Shown piece by piece: positions 31,901 through 43,900 of a DNA stretch of 64,000 nt. The translations under genes were made by a program, and so were the position numbers. The notes beneath the pieces are model-generated. The model saw only the letters and a program-made list of their open reading frames with translations, had not been told where the DNA came from and did not search any database. How positions within the stretch are numbered: position 1 is the first letter of the stretch; each line of letters starts with the position of its first letter. Origin of the DNA: Rhynochetos jubatus (Eukaryota > Chordata > Aves > Eurypygiformes > Rhynochetidae); the NCBI GenBank assembly GCA_027574665.1, contig CM050659.1, forward strand, positions 21,491,001 through 21,555,000, given 5' to 3'.

Positions 31901-34900
31901 AGCAGGATTCTGCACCGGCTGGAAGCCCCTCTTGCTTATCATACCCCTGCGGCTAGGGATAAATCACATAAACCCGGTGTACATCGACGCGTTTAAAGTA
32001 AGGGGTTTTCAGTGAGTTGTTCGTTATTGTGGAATAAGTGCAGGTTTCTCTTACGTCAGTAAACAAATCCTTTTTCTCCCTTTGAACTCCTAGGAATGCT
32101 TTAAGATGCCACAGTCTTTGGGAGCACTAGGAGGGAAACCAAATAATGCTTATTATTTCATAGGATTTCTAGGTAAGGAAATATTATTTATATTTATTCC
32201 AAATAATGCACGTGATGTAAAGAGAAAGGGGTCTGGGTTTGGTTTTTCATTTTGGAAGGGGACATAGTGAGCAGTTTCAGCATGAAAACAGAGTAGAAGG
32301 AATGAAGAAACATACCTCAGATACTTCAGGAACAGTGTGGCATCATCCCTCCAGGAATGGAAAAGTAGCAGCAAAGCTTGCTGTGAAAATAAGTGATGAT
32401 GTAAGCAGGAACGCCACGCTGGGAACAGTTGATGGCACCCGCCAAGTGTCAGTGTCACTGCTAAAACACTGATTTTTTTTTTTTTTTTTTCCCCCTAATC
32501 ATCAATACCTCCTAATGAAGGGTGTCTTGGTTTATTCCTTTGCTTCACAGCTTGCTTAAATTATTTCCTCGTATTTCAGCAGTATCTCTTTCACCTTCTT
32601 CCACATCTTCCTTTAGTAATTAAAGCAACAGTTCATGCCAGATTCAGTCAGATTTCACCCCAGTGTGATCCATAATTTTATGGATATTTTGCTCTTCCTT
32701 TTGTAAAACCTGAAGTGTTTTAGTCGGACTTTGCTGTTCCAGTTTCTGAGTGAATGCCTAATGGGATTACAGACTGCACTTGCGGTCACCCTGTACTGCT
32801 TGATCTGTGGAATGTTAGGGATTACAGCAGTTGGCATGTTTAAAAAATGTTCCGGCCCTCACATCGAAAGAGGGAAGCGTGTGACGGAGAGCACAAACCA
32901 CCCAACACATGTACAGCAGTGGGTCGCCACAGAAAACGGCACTCAGTACCCCGCGGGACGCTATCGCAGCTTGCCCGTTCCCTGGAAGACTCCCTAGCTG
33001 GAAGGTCTAGATGTGGACTGTGAGGGTAACCCAACGTCTGCTTTACAAGTCCGGGCGGAGTGAGTGCGTATTAAAGCCTCTTGCTTGTTACTGACATACG
33101 GATTTTCCCCATGCAGGCAACGAGCTGATCTACCTGGACCCTCACACCACTCAAAGCTTTGTCGATTCGGAAGAAAACGGCACAGTTGATGACCAGAGCT
33201 TCCACTGCCAGCAAGCGCCGCGCAGAATGAAGATCATGAATTTGGACCCGTCAGTAGCTTTAGTGAGTGTTAGGAAGTAGTAGCTGTGGGTAGTAAGGCT
33301 TCAGAGTAAAGCCTCTGCGTGTCGGTGAGGGCAGCGATGCGTTTCCCCGAGCAGAGTCACGGTCGCAGGGCAGTCTCCGACGATCTCAAATGCAGCACGT
33401 GGCAGTTCATGTATTAATGGCATAGGATAATTAATCTGGCATCAAGCAGGGACCCGGCTGCTGGTATCCTGGGGAGCTGAGGCGAGTGCTTTACCGCGCG
33501 GCGTTTACCTGTGCAGGAAGGGTTCTGAAGGTCACCGCGAGGAACCAAATCAGTTTCCGTATTTTATTCCATCAGTACCATGTGCGCATTGTCGCTCCGG
33601 ACAACTTACTTGGGCTTAGGTTATTTTCTGTCATAATCCTGACGTAGTTCCATTTAAAGCTTCGTAGAAGTCAACAATTTTACATCACAGGAATACTGTG
33701 GGAGTTGAGGAAGTTAAATCTGATCCTGTGGCAGTGTCCTTTGGTTGGGTTTTGGGCGATGGTCACTTGAGACGTGTCTCTAAAGCTTTTAACAATGCTC
33801 ACAGCATCCTGCACTCACGGACGGTGGTGTTATTTAATCCTGCTACTGCGTGTATTTTTTTTTCCTTAGGGCTTCTTCTGCAAAGAAGAATGTGACTTTG
33901 ATAACTGGTGTAGTCTCGTACAAAAGGTAATAACGCTGCCTGCGTTTGCGCTGTGCGGAACAGAGTGCTTTGGGGTGTTTGAAATGGCAATGCCCGTGAG
34001 ATCTTTCTCTGCGTGCTAATTCGGCGAGCCCCAAAGAAGGCGGCGTTAATGCGTCAGGGCAAGGCCGTGCCACCGCACCGCTCGCCGCAGCTCGTTCAGC
34101 ATTTTGACAGCCGCGAACGCTTGAAGATGAGAATAAATACCTGCCCTTACAAGGTTTTTCTTTTTCCAGCACTGGCTGAAACTTAGGCATTTACTGAGAA
34201 ATAAATGTTAAAAGTAAGATTTAACTGCCTTGTTGCAGCAATGCACCCAATCCTTTGTTTTCTTTGAGACGCTGTATTATTACGCCTTCTAATTATGGCT
34301 GTTAGCCCCTCGTAGAGGATTCGACTCCGCAAGTGCTGGATCCTCGCAGCTCCTGCTGAAGTGCAGGACACGAAGGGTGCTTGGTGCCACAGGAAAGGGC
34401 CCTTAGGACATTCCTGCGTGCAGTTGGCACAGGGAGCAACAGAAACACGAGTGTGCGGTGACAACAGTCTCGAGGTGTTTACTGCAGGGGAGCAGTTTGT
34501 AAATAACTGAAACGCAGGGTGTGATGTAGCTTGCCTGCCTGAAGGAGTGGAGTTTGGTTTCAATAATAACTTGTTTCCCCTGATCAAAATCCACCCTTGG
34601 AAATCTGTTGGTTTTTTGGAGCTGATGGCTCTGTCGTTTGTTGCCATTGATCAAGAGAAGCCTGTGCACAGCGAGGTCCACGCAGCTGATTTTCTTTCAA
34701 AAGGCAGAAAATACCGTGTCCGTCTGGTAGGTGTAGCCCACACGAGGGGTGTTTGGGTCTCAGAGCTAGTTAGAACCCTCTGCTAACCCGTGGGAGGGTT
34801 GGAGATCTGTCCTGCAGGTGTAATTGCAGCTGGGAAAACGCTGGAGCGCTGTGAGGCCGTGACTCCCGGCGGCAGGTACCTGAGATTGGATTCGCTGTTT

Positions 34901-35469
34901 TTCCTTGGACACACGTCACTAAAAATGTTTTAAGGGAGCAGACAGGTTTTGTGTTCAGAGCTTCTCTCGAGGCATCTTTTAAAAGGAAACCATTCTGTCC
35001 TCAGGAGATTCTGAAGCAGCAGAGCCTCCGGATGTTTGAGCTGGTCCAGAAGCACCCGCCCCACTGGCCGCCTTTCATACCGCCCACAAAGCCAGAGGTG
35101 ACGACGACGGGAGCAGGTACAGCCCTGCGGAACGCGCCGCTGGCGGCAGAGCGTTGCTCCTGGGCAGACAGGAGGGTAGTGACGGGCGGAACGACTGCGC
35201 TTTCCAGAGCGTCAAGCAATCGCCACGCGATTGAAGGCCCCATCCGTGCAGTTACCCGCGTGACGGTTACTCGTGCTGATGTTCTGGGTGTTTTAATCGT
35301 ACTTTGAAGGACGAGCTCCAGAAAAGCGGGGGTTTGTGTGTGTTTTTAAGTAAACAAAGCCAGGCATGGCGTTAGGTTCTAAATGGTTTCGTTATTTTTT
35401 GCAGAACTCATCGAATCTACCGACAAGCTCTTCGAACTGGAGGAAGAATTTGAAATCCTGAGTGTATGA
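24417..35469 (+). CDS. ATG4A: Cysteine protease ATG4A, complete, 13 exons
   Basis: C54-family autophagy protease that trims pro-GABARAP/LC3 at the C-terminal glycine and delipidates the PE conjugates. Coding exons: 24417-24426, 25887-25997, 27157-27228, 27581-27679, 28915-29016, 29550-29622, 30910-30989, 31810-31997, 32094-32172, 33117-33262, 33870-33926, 35005-35116, 35405-35469. All phases match; the total is 1194 nt, 397 residues plus TGA (human 398). The first exon gives only MES plus one base. Catalytic Cys77 sits in [10 protein letters not shown]; Asp279 and His281 are in LDPHTTQ. The C-terminus EEFEILSV carries the FEIL LC3-interacting motif (392-395). The catalytic core matches human closely, but residues 187-219 (exon 31810-31997, between KKMC and WKPLLL) differ almost completely while keeping the same length, as expected for a flexible loop. 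An out-of-frame upstream ATG is at 24400. Confidence 0.97.
32473..32490. repeat. Poly-T tract, 18 bases
   Basis: Uninterrupted T run followed by CCCCC, in the ATG4A intron between 32172 and 33117. Confidence 0.85.
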
Positions 35470-36700
35470 AGGAAACCGCGGTGACCCTTCCGAGTACTGA
35501 ACATCCTGCTAGTATTATTGCATCGACTTCAACAGCCATGTTAGCCCCAAAGTGCCTGAAATGATGGGTAACAGAGCACAAGAACCTAGTAGCATCCAGA
35601 ACTCCAACAGTGGCAGCTCCTGCTGTCAGAGAGCTTCCCCAGGTGGACAGGCCGAAAGTGATCTTGGCAAGACCCTTAAAGGGAACCTCTTTTTAGTGTG
35701 TCTCACCTGCAGACAAATGGACCTTTGAGATTAAGGCAGAACCAAGTGGCTGGGCTGTGAGTTTGGAGAAAGGGGTAACACCAAATGGGTATTTCTTGCT
35801 CTCATCTAATGCAATAGTGTAGTTCTTAAAGCAAAACAGTCTTCAGTTAAGGAGGATGTTTACTTCTGTTCCCTCCTGCGGGCTGCGTCGTAGAAAAAAA
35901 CCACACTGTCTCGTTTAAAAGATCGACTGGATCAGAAGAGAATTGTTTCCTTGTTAAATATTTTAACATGTATTTGAGCAACCACACTTTATTACAAAAA
36001 TGTTTCTGTAAAAGGAACTGTGTCTAATGTATACGTTTTGCAATAGCCTTCCTGTTCCCGGGAAACCTCAGGAGGAGCGGGAGACTCAAACAGTAGCTAT
36101 CGATCACGACCACTGGTAGAGCTATGATGTATTTCACCTTGACCTTAAAATTCAATCATTAAAGCTTAGGCTGACTTTTCTTTTTGAAGCTAAAATGAGT
36201 CAAAGGTGGTTTAACTGTACCTTATTTATTTTCAGAAAGATTCACACAGTTTCTCTGTTTCAGCACTTTATCTGTGCATCTAATAAATTTCTTAAGCTTT
36301 TCCTAGGTTGTATGCTGCTATATTTTGTTAATTTCTTTGTGTGAACTAAATAGAAGCCAGGTTATCTTAAAACGTCATCTGTAGGCGTATGCAAGTTACT
36401 TAAGGGTTGGGTTTTTTTGGACTTGTTGCCTTTTGCAATCTGTTTTGGTAAAAGTGCCTTAATTCGACAGGTTTCTAAGAGCAGCCTGCGGGGTTTCATT
36501 CCTAGGGCAGAGCCTCTCTAGCAGCTGTAAGAAAAGCGGCTCAGCGTCAGGAAAGGCAGAGGAGATCTTTCCACCTGTTACAGAGCTCCTGTTCGCTAGG
36601 AGGCCGTCCCCAGCGTGGTCGTTTTGCCATGATGGTGTAACGAACGTGCATCGCACGCTTTCATCTTCACCAATAAACGACAACATAGAGAAACGCTGAA
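35470..36700 (+). other. ATG4A: Probable ATG4A 3'UTR
   Basis: Noncoding sequence after the ATG4A stop. AATAAA signals are at 36282-36287 and 36672-36677, giving UTRs of about 0.83 or 1.2 kb. No repeat is recognised. Confidence 0.5.
36282..36287 (+). terminator. ATG4A: Candidate ATG4A polyadenylation signal AATAAA
   Basis: First canonical hexamer after the stop codon, in an AT-rich context with T-rich sequence downstream. A second is at 36672. Confidence 0.5.
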
Positions 36701-37339
36701 TGCTGTCTCCTCTCACTTGCAGTTCTTGATCAGTGGGATTTCCGAGAAAATAGGTCATATTTCATCTTGTTTGCCAGCAAATGTTTATTAACCGCAGTTT
36801 GGAAACGGGACACTTAGAAAATGTATTGTTTTCTTCCCCTCTCCAGGGATTAGCTGCAGGGGGTTTTTAAAACAAAGCATTACTTCTGAATTAATACGTG
36901 AACGTGCTGTTCGCGTAACAGCACTTGTCCTCCCCACGGACAAAACTGAAGCCCTTGCTCCGAAATGCTCAGTCTTGAGCAGGAACTGCTAAAAAAAACC
37001 AACCCCCAAGTTAAAAAATACTACAAAGGCATCAGGGGAGCACGGCCGCGGTCGGGAGAGGAGGCTTTGGCGCTGGAGGAGCGTTCTTGGGGGGTAACCG
37101 GATTTCTGAGGGTGGGGCTGGTGGTTGGAATTCCCGCCCCGTGCACCTGACAGGCTTCTGCGTAAGCGGCGTGGGAAAAGGCTGGGCTGGAGGAGCTCGG
37201 CGGCGGTTTGGGCACTGAGAGCGGCACGGGCAGGTTACTGCAGTAGAAGCGGTTCCCTGAAGACAGTGGAGCTTCCAAGGGATGAGGCTCTGGCAAAACC
37301 AGCTACTTGCATTGGCACATGTCCGTGTTCAAGACCAAG

Positions 37340-37582
37340 TCCCCGCAGGCACAACACCCGACTGACGTCCCCGTTCGTAGCACCACAGGAGCCCGCAGGC
37401 ACAACACCCGACTGACGCCTGTTCGTAGCACCACGGGAGCCCGCAGGCCCAACACCCGACTGACGCCCCTGTTCGTAGCACCACAGCAGCCTGCAGGCCC
37501 AACACCCCTGTTCATAGCACCACGGGAGCCCGCAGGCACAACACCCGACTGACGCCCCCGTTCGTAGCACCATGGGAGCCCG
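37340..37582. repeat. GC-rich minisatellite, about five units of about 50 bp
   Basis: Each unit runs CCCGCAGGCACAACACCCGA, then CTGACG, then a GTTCGTAGCACCAC block ending GGGAGC. Unit lengths vary (about 50, 48, 50, 39 and 50 bp) through small internal deletions; the fourth lacks CGACTGACG. Open frames across it on both strands simply reflect the repeat. Confidence 0.9.
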
Positions 37583-38318
37583 ATGGCTGAAAAACGCGGT
37601 GTAGTTCACCAGGTGTTGGCACAAATTACCGAAGCGGCGAGCGTCGCTGTGCGCACGCAGCTTTAAAGTTGCATTTGCGTGACCCAAGACGTAAACACAA
37701 CACGATGCGGCTGTGCCAGGACAGCCAAGCAGCAGATTGGATATTCTGCCTAAAGGGAGCGCTACAATGCCCTACAGATACTTGGGAAATACATCCGAAG
37801 CAGTTGCGCGTCTCTCACAGCTGGGAGTAAGTTAATGACTACATTTGCAAATTCCCTGCTCATCGCCATTGCGGGTCAACCCCAGAACACGCAGAGCGCG
37901 CTGACCCCGATCGAGGATCTACATAATGTAGTATTAGCATTATGCCTGGAAATAATCACTTAAAGGTGAAAATATTACCTGCTGGAAAGTAACCGTGCTC
38001 TTACGTTGCTGGACAGCGCCAGAGCCCCAGCGCCCATAAGGAAACAAGACGTTCAGTAACGTCTCGGCCTTGCATTAATCATTTCCTCAACAATTCTGTC
38101 TTAAAGATCTTTAAACCAAGGCGACCGTGTGTTTGCACGGCCCCTCTTTCAGATGTCCTGCAGCGTCACTACACCAGGATTTCATGCGCTTCAGTCTAGA
38201 GAGGTTGACAACAACAACTTCAGCCCAACCAAGCGAATTCATTATCGATACACTGGCACGCCTTTTTCAGGGCTTTCCCTCAAAATACACAAGGATAATA
38301 CAATGAGCGGCACTTCTC

Positions 38319-38324
38319 TTTAAT
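38319..38324 (-). terminator. COL4A6: Candidate COL4A6 polyadenylation signal (ATTAAA on minus strand)
   Basis: TTTAAT on the plus strand, about 1.0 kb after the COL4A6 stop. A canonical AATAAA lies further on at 36784-36789. Confidence 0.35.
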
Positions 38325-39354
38325 TACACCCTGAAGGAAAGTGTGACTACTTAACAGTGCGTACGCTAGAAATACAGTTCTTTAAACTAACAGCGATAAA
38401 GCCCAGAGGAAGAAGTATACAACACAACCTGATTGCAGGGGTCAAAATTGTACATCCCGTAACGGCTAACGCCCGTGTTTGCATAGCCCGCACGCTACCT
38501 AAGCCTCTGCTGCTCAGTACACACAGCTTGCCTAACAAAACAAGCGTGCCAAGGCTACCTCAGAAAGGAAAGTCACGTTCGGAGTAACGAAACGTGCCTG
38601 GTGGCTGCACGTCTGACTGCAAGGAGAGAAGCCCAGACCTTGAAGTAGACTTTTTTCCTGGAATACATTTCAATAGAAAGCTACGAAAAATGCTAGAGGT
38701 GTTTTGGATTCATCTTCACATCAAAAATCGCATTTTTTACCAGGGTAAAGTCAACCACGGATGAGAGTCTGGATTCGAATTGTCACTGGAGGAACAACGT
38801 CCCGTCTGTTCAATAAGCCGGGCAAACACGTTAATCTTGGAGTCATCCTACCTCAGGCACTTACCAGCCACTAGTGCGGGGTGTGTCTGTCACCTACAAT
38901 ACACCAGTGAATTGGAGCTAGCTCTGTATTTCTAGGAGGAGTCTTCACTCCCCTACACTAAAGTACTGTTTGCAGAGACACTAATGAAGGTAACGTTTGA
39001 GAATCCCTTGTTGATGACTGGCATGTGCCTCGGACAGAGGAGTGGCAGAACGTGAGACAGCACTTACTCTTCGGGCTGAATAAGGAACTCGCAGAGACTT
39101 TCTGAGGTAGCCAAAATGAGGGGGAAGACCCCACGGAAGTAAAAGCATAGCACCATGTTCCATAAAAACCAGAGGCTTCAGAGCACTGGTCTTTTCCTCC
39201 TCTGCGCGCAGCCAAACTCCTGGACTTGACACTCGATTTTTGTAGAATTCTGGCTGTTGATTCACCCATCAACACACAAAAAAAAGGTTTATGAATTCAC
39301 CCTTCTTCCCATCAGGGATGTCTTCGGTAACAAGGGCTGCCAGCGTCACCGTTC

Positions 39355-40985
39355 CTACAAGTTCTTCATGCACACCTGGCAGCGGCTGACCCTCGTCCGA
39401 AGCTGTCCCGCTTTCAGGGTTTCTGAGGGAGGAGCACCGACAAACTGCTGCGACTGTTCAACCGTCGTCAGCCAGAAGCTGTACTTGTTTGCAAAGTAAT
39501 GGCACGTTCCCCTGGCGCCGTTGCATTCAATGAAGGGAGTAGCACGGAAATCCTCCAGGCAAGAACCAGGGGAGACCAGGGACTGACCGCCACCTTCCGC
39601 ACCAGCTGCAGTGTGCTGAAATAAAGAGTCAGTTTAAATGAGTTCAAAGGGACAGAACGGGGAGAAAACAGGGGAATCCTCCAGTTCCATTGTTACAAGT
39701 GGTTGAACTATTGCTTTCTGCATCCAACACAGACTTTGTACTGCTTCCATCCAACACATACCAAGTTTCTAGAGTTTCTGGGAATTGAGGAGAGCCAGAA
39801 CCCTTGGGCTGTACTGCTGCCTCTTCCTAGATTAGATTTAGATTGGATATCAGGAAGAAGTTCTTCCCGGAGAGGGTGGGGAGCACTGGGACAGGTTGCC
39901 CAGAGAAGCTGTGGGTGCCCCATCCCTGGCAGTGTCCAAGGCCAGGCTGGATGAGGCTTGGGGCAACCTGGGCTAGTGGAGGGTGTCCCTGCCCATGGCA
40001 GGGGGGTTGGAACTGGATGGGCTTTAAGGTTCTTTCCAACCCAAACCCAAACCATTCCGTGATTCTATGACCTGGAGCAGTGCAGGTGGGGAGGGCAGCT
40101 AAACAGGGGCAACCTCAGCAAGGCTACAGCAGGTGACCTGACAAAGAATAAACACACCAAGGCAAGAAGCCACAGGGCTCTAGTTTCCCGTAAGATGCTC
40201 ACAGAATAGTGTCACCTAATCAAAGAGGAGATTTAGGCATGTTTAAAGCTGCCTTTGCGTGAGCGATAGTGTCCTTACCATAAGGAAGGAGTATCCTATC
40301 CATAGGCTGCGCCAGCCGAGGGGACACTGTGGGATGGTGATGTCCTGGCTGTGCACAGCCACAGCCTGGGACGGTGCTTCACAAACTGAGCAGCGACTGA
40401 TGTACTGTGGGATCTGGACGCTGTCCACCGGCATCATGGGGATAGGAGCAGTAGTGGAGAGCCAGTAGGACTTGTCATTTCGGCTGGCGTAGTAGCACAC
40501 TTCATTGATGTTGCAGTAAATAAAAGGCATGGTGCTGAAGCGAGGCAAACACGAGCCAGCAAAACCTGGAAAAGTGGGAGAAGTGGTCCCATCAAGCATC
40601 TCCCAAACGCTCCAACTGGTACACGCCAGATCTGACAGAGGATGGCACAAGTGACACTGCTCCCAGGATGGATTCTGCCCAAGCAGACTCCCACCACCTC
40701 TGCTACAACCCCTGCAGTGCCACTGAAGAGTGCTCATTTGAAACGGGGTTTTGGCTTACGTTGTTTATGCCCGAGAGGATTCTGTCAACTCACCAAGATC
40801 CTGGTTGTGTGACTTTTCCTGCCCCTCCACGTACAGTAAGCTGTAGCCCTCCCACAGCTTGTTCATTCCTATGGGACAAGGCGGGATTTGGTCTGACTGA
40901 CTGTGCTTCACTAAAGTGTATCCAACGCCCACACTCCGACCAGGCATTCCCGGCAAACCAAGCGAGCCCGGCTTTCCAGCAGCAC
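39355..40985 (-). other. COL4A6: COL4A6 NC1 (C4) domain exons
   Basis: Three exons (40794-40985, 40279-40565, 39355-39615) encode the end of the helix and the two C4 subdomains that direct chain choice and trimer assembly. The first subdomain has cysteines in [23 protein letters not shown] and SRCSVC. The second mirrors it with [24 protein letters not shown] and SRCQVC. The methionine pair IPMMP and the lysine in TLKAG are at the positions known for the sulfilimine cross-link between NC1 trimers. Confidence 0.93.
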
Positions 40986-43900
40986 CTGGAAGACAGAAAA
41001 GGAGTTGCTATTGCTGGTACGCAGCGTAGGCTTCAGCTGGCTCTATTCCTGATTTTGGCACTGCTGCCAGTGGGTTTATGTCAGTCTGCTACAATGAGGA
41101 GCCCAAGTTTTGATGGTTGTTACGTGAACAACTAGACTGACCAGTTCCAGAAACAGTCATTTCACAGTAGCACCCATTTCCTACCCCCTTTGATTTTCTT
41201 TGCCCAGCAACTCTGGTACCGATGTGTTAGCACGTCTCTCACAGCACAATAATTCTGAGGATCTTGAAGCACCAATCAAACCCTAATCCATTCATCTCTG
41301 CTGCAGTGCTTTTCATGATGACGTTCCTTTGACCCTCGCAGCTGTGGTCACTGTGAATAGCATTTTGCTCTTTTAGATTTTCAAGGTGACTCCCACATCC
41401 GCAAAACATTAAAACCCAAAGAACTGTGCCCAGGGGAACACCAGCAGTGACAGGCAACAATGACATGTGACAATCTTCCCCACTGAGGATTAAATGCACC
41501 TCACTGCAGATACAAGACACAACATCGTGTACATCCCTGAGGTAGCTGGGTGTTGGGGAGGGTCTCTGCAGAACCTGTAGGCAAACAGGATTCTACTGGC
41601 TGCTTCTTTCTGATCCGTGCTCCCCAACATTACCTTCAAATCCTTGTGGTCCTGGGGCACCCGAAGGTCCAGGATCCCCAGCTATGCCAGGCGATCCAGG
41701 TAAACCATCATGTCCTTTCAAACCAGATCTTCCTGGCAGACCTTTTGCACCTGAAATCAAATACAATTACTGCTATCACTATCTCCTCGTCCTAATGCCT
41801 TCACTCCTGCACTCATGTTTCAGAGAACTACGTTAGCAGCAGCCGTGCTGAGAGCTCACTCCCCAACAGCTGTGGTTACAAACAACTAACCCCCCACAGG
41901 GATTCCACGTGATCTGATTGTCTGCGAAAGGATCAAGAGGTGCAGCTGAACGTTAGACAAGGCCGACAACGCAGCCCCGAGGCCTGGGATGAGCTGCTGA
42001 TTTTAGCCTGAAGCCGCATGGGAGCCAAGACCCTGGTTTCAGTTTGATGGCAGCGGATGGCTGTGAACTCATCTGTCTCGCAAGATCCCCGCCGCTGCGA
42101 AAGCAAGAATCCTCTGGTACAATGGTCCAGCTGTCCTAAGTGGAAGAAAATCGAGCGACCTTGCTGAAGTTTTGCTTAAGACTTGAAGTAACTTCTTTTG
42201 CTTCATTTCACCCTTTTTTCAAACCAGAAAATTGGCCTTGATGTACAGCCTAAATATTGTGCAACATTAGAATCACTGACTTGAACTAAATTCACCTTTC
42301 CTCTCCTCCCCCCGATACTGGATGGCAAGCAGCTGACTGGCAAATCTTCAAAAAGTCTCAGGGCGGTGAAGGATGCTCAGAATACAAAGGATTAGAGTTT
42401 GGTGGGATGTTGGAGGAGATGCCTGCCTGTGGACCTGTCGAATCCATTCAGGACTGTCCTGACCCCAAACCAGAAAGGTCTGGCGTGGATTGGATAAAGA
42501 AAGCGTTCGGGATGGTACAAGTTAAAACATAACAAAGTGGTATAGAGAAACAGAAGGCGCTACGCAACGGCAGGCAGCTAGATAGCTACCAGGTGATCAG
42601 TAATGGGAAGGTTAATGTTACTATAAAGACACATGACAGGGAAACAGGGAATACTAACATTTAAAAATCACCTAAAAGGCAGGACTAAGTAAGGAACCAT
42701 GGGGACTGGCTGGGCCTAGGAGAGCTTGCTGTTGCAGGAGCCACCCAAGTTGCTTTGCCAAACACTACAAACCATGGTGGTGCAGGCTCAAGTTCCCAGC
42801 GCTTCTCCAGTTACAGTATTTCACTGACAATTCAAATAATTCTCAGCGGCGGATCATTTTCACGACCACTCCACCTGCTACTACCAAAGCTGGTATCGTT
42901 AACAGCTACATCACAGGCTGCTGTGCCTAATTCTGGAAACCTAACTAAAAAACACTATAAAAGTGCATGAACAGATTTTATCAAATGCATTCTAATAATA
43001 ATAAAGCATGATATTCGTATGCATTTTGCTGGAATTATGTCCTTTATTAGAAAAACCTGTAAACCTTCCTAATTTGAGAAAGTAGCACTGTTCTCCCAGA
43101 AGGCCAGCATTTCTGTGATCTGAGCGTAGGTTTTACCTGGTTTTCCAGCTGGGCCCTGGAACCCAGGATCTCCATCAAAGCCAGGGACACCGTCAATTCC
43201 TGGCAGGCCGGGTAAGCCTGCAGGGACTGTGATTTCTTCTGGCTGCGGGGTTATACCCGGAGCCCCTTGTCGTCCAGGGAGACCTGCACACAGTGCAAAT
43301 GACAGTGTAAGTACGCCACAAAGAGCTCACAGCTTTGATGGTAACACCGGCACAGAGGAGAAGTGTGCTAAATGAAGAGTGCCGCCTCAGTATACCAGCA
43401 CTGGGTTTCTTTTTACAATGTGCTATGTTGAGCTCTTTCTAATTTCTTTCAGTCTCTACGGAGCTCAAAGTCCCCCAGATAAGCCCATTAAGGGAGCTCT
43501 GAAATATTCCCCAGCCCAAACCTTGTGCAATACAGTACAGCTTTTCAAGTCCTCCAGCACTCACCTCGACGGCCCGTTTCACCTTTCAGCCCAGGGTAAC
43601 CAGGATCCCCCGGAGGCCCATCTTTACCTGGCATCCCCATGAGGCCAGGCTCCCCTCTTCCACCTGCAAAGACACACAGGAAAAGACCTCAGGGACTAAG
43701 CACGGGGTCCTGGCTCTGATCCACAGCTGGGGACTGAGGAACATAGCAATGGCAACAGCAGTTCAGCTCTGAGACGGAGGGAAGCACAACCCTTAGGGAA
43801 TTCTGTGCCCATTTTGATGTGCAGAATGGCTGCAGAGGCTCAAGATGAGAATTTCCACTGCTACATACTTAGACTTCATTGACAGTTTTCTTCCCCTTGT

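Larger units (their letters stand above)
36701..39354. other. COL4A6 3'UTR and ATG4A-COL4A6 interval
   Basis: No coding exon. Minus-strand polyadenylation candidates for COL4A6 are ATTAAA at 38319-38324 (UTR about 1.0 kb) and AATAAA at 36784-36789 (UTR about 2.6 kb). A GC-rich minisatellite occupies 37340-37582. If the far signal is used, the whole interval including the minisatellite is transcribed in the COL4A6 UTR. Confidence 0.4.

Noticed and set aside
37125..37687. Overlapping open frames with repeated P-A-G-S-R-G-A-T-N peptides on both strands
   Set aside because: They are the translation of the minisatellite and show no start context or splice structure.
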